Below, in pieces: positions 9,419-13,800 of a stretch of 13,800 nucleotides of DNA. Made by a program: the position numbers and the translations under genes. The stretch comes from CAYFVR01 sp046541515 (GTDB lineage Bacteria > Desulfobacterota > Desulfobacteria > Desulfobacterales > Desulfococcaceae). How positions within the stretch are numbered: the first letter of the stretch is position 1; the number at the start of each line of letters is the position of its first letter. The notes beneath the pieces are model-generated. The model was not told the origin of the DNA. It did not search any database and saw nothing but the letters and a program-made list of their open reading frames with translations. The stretch spans positions 1 to 13,800 of the forward strand of contig JBKHDD010000131.1 of assembly GCA_046541515.1 (NCBI GenBank). The letters run 5' to 3'.

Positions 9419-9440
9419 GCCGGGGAATGAATCCCCCGGC
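9419..9440. repeat. Hairpin 1 of intergenic palindrome cluster
   Basis: GCCGGGG (9419-9425) pairs perfectly with CCCCGGC (9434-9440) around an eight-base loop, AATGAATC. No T run follows, so it is not a typical terminator. It is the first member of the cluster ahead of brxD. Confidence 0.6.
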
Positions 9441-9452
9441 TCCATCCGGAAA

Positions 9453-9470
9453 AGCCCGCTAAAGCGGGCT
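9453..9470. repeat. Hairpin 2 of intergenic palindrome cluster
   Basis: AGCCCGC (9453-9459) pairs perfectly with GCGGGCT (9464-9470) around the loop TAAA. It is followed by CAAGAG rather than T residues, so it is a structural palindrome rather than a standard intrinsic terminator. Confidence 0.7.
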
Positions 9471-9481
9471 CAAGAGTCGGT

Positions 9482-9511
9482 CTGAAGGGTTGGCAACGGA
9501 GCCCCCTTCAG
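9482..9511 (+). promoter_or_regulatory. Possible alternative (anti-terminator-like) stem
   Basis: CTGAAGGG (9482-9489) is perfectly complementary to CCCTTCAG (9504-9511). This pairing uses the left arm and loop of the terminator-like hairpin at 9500-9517, so the two structures exclude each other. That is the geometry of an attenuator, but no ligand domain, leader peptide or regulator site is visible, and the similarity could come from repeat expansion. Confidence 0.3.
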
Positions 9512-9521
9512 GGGGCTTTTT
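9500..9521 (+). terminator. Terminator-like hairpin with T run between pglZ and brxD
   Basis: AGCCCCC (9500-9506) pairs with GGGGGCT (9511-9517) around TTCA, and the T run continues through 9521. The GC-rich stem plus U run fits an intrinsic terminator for the pglX-pglZ transcript, or an attenuator for brxD. The U run is short (four after the stem). It sits among palindromes of similar design without T runs, so it may simply be one member of a repeat cluster. Confidence 0.5.
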
Positions 9522-9529
9522 CGTTGTGA

Positions 9530-9551
9530 GCCAGGGGATTTATCCCCTGGC
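9530..9551. repeat. Hairpin 4 of intergenic palindrome cluster
   Basis: GCCAGGGGAT (9530-9539) and ATCCCCTGGC (9542-9551) form a perfect 10-base inverted repeat around TT, or a nine-pair or shorter stem with a TTTA-type loop. A further short stem, GCGTT (9550-9554) with AACGC (9562-9566), overlaps its right edge by two bases and ends eight bases before the brxD ribosome binding site. Confidence 0.7.
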
Positions 9552-9573
9552 GTTAGGATTCAACGCAATCAAT

Positions 9574-9577
9574 GGAG
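9574..9577 (+). promoter_or_regulatory. Ribosome binding site of brxD
   Basis: GGAG lies eight bases upstream of ATG 9586. It decides that start over the upstream in-frame TTG at 9490. The only other purine run, AAGGA at 9580-9584, is too close to the ATG. Confidence 0.65.
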
Positions 9578-9585
9578 CAAAGGAA

Positions 9586-10905
9586 ATGGAAATCAGCCCC
9601 CAGAGACGCCGCGAAATCATCGACGCCCTTCGCCGGGGGACCGTGCCCCGGAGCGGTTTGGACGTTCTGGCGGTCGGGTTGGAGGCGTTCGAACCGGTGC
9701 TGCGGGAAGAGCTGGCCGGGGTTCGGGCCGGCGGCGGCGTGTTCAAGGCGGTCCGGGGCGAATACGGCTGCGGCAAGACCTTTTTCGCTCGTTGGCTGGC
9801 GGAGGCCGCCAAACGGATGGGTTTCGCCGCTTCGGAAATTCAGATTTCCGAGACCGAAACGCCTCTCCATCGACTGGAAACGGTGTATCGGCGGTTGATG
9901 GAACGGTTGTCCACCGCCGACTCGCCCTCCCACGCCATGGGCAATGTACTGGACACCTGGTTTTTTACCCTGGAGGAGGACGTGCTGGCGGAAGGCGGAA
10001 CCGAGCCGTCCGACGAAACCGAGTTGGTGGCCCGGACCGAGGCGTTGCTGGAGCAGCGGCTGGCGGGAGTGGCCCGGGTCGCGCCGATGTTCGGCGCCGC
10101 CATTCGGGGCTATCGGCGGGCCCAGGTGGCCGGCGATCTGGCCGCGGCGGAAGCCATTCTGGCCTGGCTCGGCGGCCAGCCCAACGTGGCGGCCCAGGCC
10201 AAGCGGCTGGCCGGGGTCAAGGGCGACATCGATCATTTCGGGGCCATGAATTTTCTGGGTGGATTGCTCACCATCCTCCGGGACTGCGGAAACGCCGGTC
10301 TGCTGCTGGTTTTGGACGAAGTGGAAACGGTCCAGCGAATGCGGGGAGACGTTCGGGACAAAAGCCTAAACGCGCTGCGCCAGTTGATCGACGAGGTGGA
10401 CGCGGGGAAATTTCCGGGGCTGTACCTGCTGGTCACCGGGACGCGGGCGTTTTTCGAAGGCCCCCAAGGCGTTCAACGGCTGGAACCGCTGGCCCAGCGG
10501 CTTCACGTCGATTTTCAGACCGAAGCCCGATTCGACAATCCCCGGGCCGTTCAGATACGGCTCTCTCCCTTCGATCCGGAAAGGCTCCGCCTGGTGGGCC
10601 GCAAGGTCCGGGACATTTACGCCGCCGACGCGGCCGATCCGGACCGGCTTCTATCGTTGGCCGACGACGCCTACGTCGCCGACTTGGCCGCCGCCGTGGC
10701 GGGAAAGCTGGGCGGGAAGGTCGGGATCGCGCCCCGGGTTTTCCTCAAAAAACTGGTCGGGGAAGTCCTGGACCGCATCGACCAGCATCCCGACTTCGAT
10801 CCCCGAAAAAACTACGCCCCCACCGTCTCGGACGCGGAACTCACCCCCGTCGAGCGCGAAGCGGCGGCGGCGTCCAACGTGGATGATATTGAGTTGCGCT
10901 TGTGA
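9586..10905 (+). CDS. brxD: BREX system ATP-binding protein BrxD
   Basis: A 439-residue ATPase that matches BrxD closely along its whole length. The N-terminus ISPQRRREIIDALRRGTVP is characteristic, Walker A is GEYGCGKT (residues 58-65, K64), and ISETETPLHRLETVYRR follows. Walker B is LLLVLDEVE (D244, E245), and VRDKSLNALRQLIDE and GPQGVQRL complete the conserved core. BrxD is an AAA-like ATPase encoded with the helicase BrxHI in type 2 and type 6 BREX. Its precise biochemical role is not established. ATG 9586 is chosen because homology begins there and GGAG lies upstream. Starting at TTG 9490 would add 32 residues derived from palindromes. The gene is separated from pglZ by a structured spacer and so may be independently regulated. 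Its stop lies 17 bases before the next start. Confidence 0.95.
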   Translation: MEISPQRRREIIDALRRGTVPRSGLDVLAVGLEAFEPVLREELAGVRAGGGVFKAVRGEYGCGKTFFARWLAEAAKRMGFAASEIQISETETPLHRLETVYRRLMERLSTADSPSHAMGNVLDTWFFTLEEDVLAEGGTEPSDETELVARTEALLEQRLAGVARVAPMFGAAIRGYRRAQVAGDLAAAEAILAWLGGQPNVAAQAKRLAGVKGDIDHFGAMNFLGGLLTILRDCGNAGLLLVLDEVETVQRMRGDVRDKSLNALRQLIDEVDAGKFPGLYLLVTGTRAFFEGPQGVQRLEPLAQRLHVDFQTEARFDNPRAVQIRLSPFDPERLRLVGRKVRDIYAADAADPDRLLSLADDAYVADLAAAVAGKLGGKVGIAPRVFLKKLVGEVLDRIDQHPDFDPRKNYAPTVSDAELTPVEREAAAASNVDDIELRL

Positions 10906-10911
10906 CGGAAC

Positions 10912-10917
10912 GGAGGA
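10912..10917 (+). promoter_or_regulatory. Strong ribosome binding site of the DUF6922-like gene
   Basis: GGAGGA sits six bases before ATG 10923. This favours that start over the in-frame GTG at 10902, which overlaps the brxD stop and has no Shine-Dalgarno sequence of its own. Confidence 0.75.
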
Positions 10918-10922
10918 ATCTC

Positions 10923-11177
10923 ATGTCCAAAAAAATTCCCGAACACTTCCGGAAATATTTCTGGGATTGCGAATTCGACGATCTCACCATGGATCAATAT
11001 GCCTTTTTCATCACGGAACGCATCCTGAATTTTGGAAACATGGAATCGGTGAAATGGCTCCTCGGCCAAATCGACGAGGAATTCCTCAAAACCGTTGTCC
11101 GAAAAAGCCGAAACCTCGACAAAAAAACCCGCAATTATTGGAATTTTATGCTCTATGACGATGAAACTTCACACTGA
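10923..11177 (+). CDS. DUF6922-like small protein, putative antitoxin
   Basis: An 84-residue protein with the pattern FWDCEFDDL...FITERILNFG....VKWLL......L...V.KSR.LD.KTRNYW, which resembles the DUF6922 family of small helical proteins. Such genes commonly sit directly upstream of AbiEii-type nucleotidyltransferase toxins, as here, so an antitoxin role is the natural inference, though no DNA-binding domain can be pointed to. The start follows GGAGGA at 10912-10917. The 3' end overlaps the start of the nucleotidyltransferase gene by 17 bases, indicating coupled translation. Its base composition is much lower in GC than brxD immediately upstream, which suggests it arrived with its partner as a cassette. 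Other possibilities are a subunit or adaptor of the nucleotidyltransferase. Confidence 0.72.
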   Translation: MSKKIPEHFRKYFWDCEFDDLTMDQYAFFITERILNFGNMESVKWLLGQIDEEFLKTVVRKSRNLDKKTRNYWNFMLYDDETSH

Positions 11178-11787
11178 TATTCTTCCATCCGAGCAGAAAA
11201 GGTTGATGGATGTCCTCTCTCGGGAAGATTGGATTCGGTCATTCTATCTGGCTGGAGGCACCTCCTTGGCATTGCGGATCGGGCATCGTCAATCGGTTGA
11301 TTTCGACTTCTTTACACCTGAAGGTTTCGAGAATTTGTATGTAATCGAAAGAGTGAGTGAAATTGGGAGTTTTGAGCTGTTCAATCAAGCTTCCAACACG
11401 GTCAACGGTCTTCTCAACGAGGTTCGAATTTCTTTTTTCAAGTACAAGTATCCGCTGTTGGGTGATCCTTTGTATTATGGCAATTTGCGAATTGCCGATT
11501 TGACGGATATTGCCCTGATGAAATTGGAAGCGATATCCGGCCGAGGCGGAAAAAAGGATTTCATCGATTTATTTTTTCTTCTCCGATATTTCTCATTTGA
11601 AGAAATTTTCAATGAGTATCCAAAAAAATATGGCATCGAGATCGGAAATCATTACCATTTATTGAAGTCGTTGGCATATTTTGAAGACGCGGAAAGTGAA
11701 CCCATGCCCAAAATGTTCGAGAATGTTTCGTGGGAAAAAATCAAATCGCATCTCAAATCCGAATTGAAACGAGTCGGTGTTTCATGA
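11161..11787 (+). CDS. AbiEii/AbiGii-family nucleotidyltransferase, putative toxin
   Basis: A 208-residue nucleotidyltransferase. The diagnostic core is present: YLAGGTSLAL (G32, G33, T34), GHRQSVDFDFF with the two acidic residues D47 and D49 expected to bind metal, and the C-terminal family motif MKLEAISGRGGKKDFIDL (K121, R128, K132, D133, D136). AbiEii proteins transfer nucleotides to RNA targets and act as toxins in toxin-antitoxin and abortive infection systems. The target here cannot be read from sequence. ATG 11161 (MKLHTDILP) matches the usual family start. ATG 11155, two codons upstream, is equally possible. The gene overlaps the DUF6922-like gene by 17 bases. It is AT-rich (19 of 60 G+C in 11581-11640) in a GC-rich operon, consistent with recent acquisition. 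All the motif residues named are intact, so the protein looks functional. Confidence 0.88.
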   Translation: MKLHTDILPSEQKRLMDVLSREDWIRSFYLAGGTSLALRIGHRQSVDFDFFTPEGFENLYVIERVSEIGSFELFNQASNTVNGLLNEVRISFFKYKYPLLGDPLYYGNLRIADLTDIALMKLEAISGRGGKKDFIDLFFLLRYFSFEEIFNEYPKKYGIEIGNHYHLLKSLAYFEDAESEPMPKMFENVSWEKIKSHLKSELKRVGVS

Positions 11788-11857
11788 ATTACGCTTTTTT
11801 TCATCGGGGGCGACTCGCCGGAATTTTTGACCGCGTGTCGCCCAACGGTCCCCTGCG

Positions 11858-13800
11858 TTGACCGCATTCACCCAACTCAATTCCGCGCTTCAACACCACA
11901 TCGTCAACAGCCTCGGCTGGCGAGAACTGCGTCCGTTCCAGGAGTCGGCCATTCCACCGATCCTGGCGGGCCGGCACATGGTGGTGATTGCCCCCACCGC
12001 CGGCGGAAAAACCGAAGCCTCCATTTTCCCGCTGCTTTCCCGCATGTTGGACGAGGATTGGCGGCGGCTTTCCGTTCTGTACATCTGTCCCATCAAAGCC
12101 CTGCTGAACAACCTGGAGCCCCGTCTCGACCGCTATTTTTCGCTGGTCGGCCGCCGGTTCGCCCGATGGCACGGGGACGTGTCGCCCTCGGTTCGGCGCA
12201 GGATTCTCCGCGATCCCCCCGACGGCCTGCTCGCCACGCCGGAATCCCTGGAAGTGATGTTGACCTCCCGCAACGTGGATCATCGGGTCTTTTTCGCGGA
12301 CATTCGGGCGGTCGTCCTGGACGAGGTCCACGCCTTCGCGGGAGACGACCGGGGGTGGCATCTGCAAGCGGTGCTGGAGCGAATCGCCCGTATCGCCGGC
12401 CGGGAAATCCAGCGTATCGGGCTCTCCGCCACAGTTGGAAATCCGAACGAATTGGCCCGATGGCTGCGCGGAGGTTATTCCGGCCCGTGCGAAGTGCAAA
12501 CGCCCGCTGCTCCCGCCAAAGATTCGGCCGATGTCACGGTGGATTTCGTCGGTTCCCTGGAAAACGCGGCTTTGGTGATTTCCCGGCTCCATCGGGGCGA
12601 AAAACGGCTGGCGTTTACAGACAGTCGGAGCAAAGCCGAGCGATTGGGGGCGCTGCTTCGCCAGCGGGAGGTCACGGTTTTCGTAACCCACGGTTCCCTC
12701 GGCGCGGACCAGCGCCGCCAGGCCGAACGCGCCTTCGCGGAGCGGGAGGATTGCGTCATCGTCGCAACCAGCGTTTTGGAGCTGGGGGTGGACGTGGGCG
12801 ACTTGGACCACGCCATCCAGATCGACGCGCCCGCGACGGTCAGCGCGTTTCTTCAACGGATGGGACGAACCGGCCGCCGACCGGAAACCGGGCGCAACTA
12901 CCTGTTTCTGGCCACCTCCGAAGCGGCGCTTCTTCATGCCAGCGCTCTGGTCCAGCTCTGGGCCGATGGCTTCGTGGAGCCCTTGCGTCCGCCGCCGATC
13001 CCTTTTCATGTGTTCGCGCAACAAATCATGGCGTTGGCGCTTCAGGAGGGCGGAATTGGAATGGGGGCCTGTAAGGATTGGATTGGGCGCTTCGCTCGTC
13101 TTGCCGAACTGGACGAGGAAACGGTGGCCGGGGTCCTTCGGCATATGCTTTCGGAAGATCTTCTCTGGAACGATCAGGGGATTTTGTGGTTCGGGCGGGG
13201 AGGGGAAAAGGCGTTCGGGCGGCGGCATTTCATGGAAGTGCTTTCCATGGTGTCCGGAGAGCCGCTGTTTACGGTTCAACACGGCAGTCGGGAAATCGGC
13301 CGGGTTCATCCATTGTCGTTTTCAGGGGCGGGAGAGGAAGCCCCGGTGGTTCTCCTGGCGGGCCGAAGCTGGAAGATTGGCCATATCGACTGGCGTCGAA
13401 AAATCGCCTTCGCGGAACCGGCGAAGAAAGCGGGTCGTTCCCAATGGCTGGGCGGGAGCCTGGGACTTGGCCGGGAAATCAGCCAAGGCATTCGCCGGTT
13501 GCTCATCGGCGAAGAGGTTCCCTCTTTTTGGTCCCGTCGCGCCGCAGAAAAGATGGAGGAATTGCGGGATCGCTTTTCCTGGCTGCCCGGCAAGGTAACC
13601 GTGCTGGAAACCAACCCAAAGGGCGTCCATTGGTGGACGTTTGCCGGCGCCGCGGTCAACCGCGTTCTCGCGCGGCTGTTAAAGGTTCATCTGGACATCT
13701 CCGGGCATCCCGACGGGCTCGGAATTCTTCTGCGGGACCCCCCATCTCCAAAAGCGCTCTCCCGGTTGATCCCGGACCTTCGGATCGCCTGGGAATCCAA
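11858..13800 (+). CDS. brxHI: BREX helicase BrxHI (Lhr-like DExH helicase), 3' truncated by window
   Basis: An uninterrupted frame of 647 codons runs off the right edge. Superfamily 2 helicase motifs occur in order: Walker A APTAGGKT (residues 45-52), DEVH (155-158), SAT (190-192) and QRMGRTGR (333-340). Additional conserved blocks are ILYIC-like VLYICPIKALLNNLE and DDRGWHLQAVLERI, followed by the accessory C-terminal region of Lhr-like helicases. BrxHI pairs with BrxD in type 2 and type 6 BREX and presumably unwinds or translocates on DNA. The only plausible start is TTG 11858: the frame is closed by TGA at 11828-11830, and the next ATG lies at residue 41, inside the helicase core. No clear Shine-Dalgarno precedes it, so expression may be weak. 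It lies 70 bases after the AbiEii-like gene. I infer from the usual family size that only a short C-terminal part is missing. Confidence 0.94.
   Translation, partial: MTAFTQLNSALQHHIVNSLGWRELRPFQESAIPPILAGRHMVVIAPTAGGKTEASIFPLLSRMLDEDWRRLSVLYICPIKALLNNLEPRLDRYFSLVGRRFARWHGDVSPSVRRRILRDPPDGLLATPESLEVMLTSRNVDHRVFFADIRAVVLDEVHAFAGDDRGWHLQAVLERIARIAGREIQRIGLSATVGNPNELARWLRGGYSGPCEVQTPAAPAKDSADVTVDFVGSLENAALVISRLHRGEKRLAFTDSRSKAERLGALLRQREVTVFVTHGSLGADQRRQAERAFAEREDCVIVATSVLELGVDVGDLDHAIQIDAPATVSAFLQRMGRTGRRPETGRNYLFLATSEAALLHASALVQLWADGFVEPLRPPPIPFHVFAQQIMALALQEGGIGMGACKDWIGRFARLAELDEETVAGVLRHMLSEDLLWNDQGILWFGRGGEKAFGRRHFMEVLSMVSGEPLFTVQHGSREIGRVHPLSFSGAGEEAPVVLLAGRSWKIGHIDWRRKIAFAEPAKKAGRSQWLGGSLGLGREISQGIRRLLIGEEVPSFWSRRAAEKMEELRDRFSWLPGKVTVLETNPKGVHWWTFAGAAVNRVLARLLKVHLDISGHPDGLGILLRDPPSPKALSRLIPDLRIAWES

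Larger units (their letters stand above)
9380..9585. other. Non-coding spacer between pglZ and brxD, densely folded
   Basis: This 206-base gap has no convincing gene. It holds at least four perfect-stem palindromes between 9419 and 9551, one followed by a T run, plus a short stem at 9550-9566 that reaches almost to the brxD ribosome binding site. No promoter boxes could be recognised with confidence. An in-frame TTG at 9490 could extend brxD by 32 residues, but those residues would be encoded by the palindromes and do not resemble BrxD. Confidence 0.75.

Noticed and set aside
9490..9585. Upstream TTG start for brxD adding 32 residues
   Set aside because: The added residues are encoded by the palindromes, do not resemble BrxD N-termini, and lack a ribosome binding site. 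ATG 9586 has GGAG at the right distance and coincides with the start of homology.
11806..11829. Possible terminator after the AbiEii-like gene (GGCG-ACT-CGCC followed by AATTTTT)
   Set aside because: The stem has only four pairs and is separated from the T run by other bases, so it is too weak to call.
11827..13074. 415-codon plus-strand and 502-codon minus-strand frames over the helicase
   Set aside because: Both are off-frame shadows. The frame beginning at TTG 11858 carries all ordered helicase motifs and stays open to the window edge.
1..13800. CRISPR arrays, tRNA/rRNA genes, insertion sequences with transposase
   Set aside because: No regularly spaced direct repeats, tRNA-like cloverleaf, rRNA sequence or transposase-like protein was seen on either strand.

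Overview
The window holds most of a type 2 BREX (Pgl-family) anti-phage defence locus. All genes are on the plus strand, and the first and last genes are cut by the window edges. The order is: 3' part of pglX (DNA adenine methyltransferase), a small DUF4926-like gene, pglY (large ATPase), pglZ (alkaline-phosphatase-fold protein), a 206-base spacer packed with hairpins, brxD (ATPase), a DUF6922-like/AbiEii-like pair that looks like a toxin-antitoxin cassette, and brxHI (Lhr-like DExH helicase). The type 2 assignment rests on family resemblance of PglX, PglY, PglZ, BrxD and BrxHI recognised by eye. The expected pglW kinase gene is not in the window and would have to lie elsewhere, most likely upstream.

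The BREX core genes are GC-rich (78-80% in two hand-counted 60-base lines, one in pglX and one in brxD). Three stretches depart from this. The first is the target-recognition part of pglX, about 165-960 (22% GC in one line). The second is the DUF6922/AbiEii cassette, about 10923-11787 (32% GC in one line). The third is the palindrome cluster at 9419-9566. The host cannot be named: the sequence suggests a GC-rich, probably environmental bacterium, with nothing diagnostic of a phylum.

In known BREX systems PglX methylates host DNA as the self mark. PglY, PglZ, BrxD and BrxHI are needed for, or associated with, blocking unmodified phage DNA. Here pglY and pglZ overlap by four bases and are surely co-translated. 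brxD follows a spacer containing a terminator-like hairpin and a competing alternative stem, so it may be expressed separately or conditionally. The cassette between brxD and brxHI overlaps internally and has its own strong ribosome binding site.

The points most worth following are: a canonical sliding-clamp-binding pentapeptide (QLDLF) in the flexible linker of PglZ; the three-part mosaic of pglX, which suggests specificity exchange; the toxin-antitoxin-like pair nested inside the BREX operon; the solitary DUF4926 gene between pglX and pglY; and the hairpin cluster ahead of brxD. The operon itself belongs to a described system. The nested accessory genes and the clamp motif are the candidates for something new.
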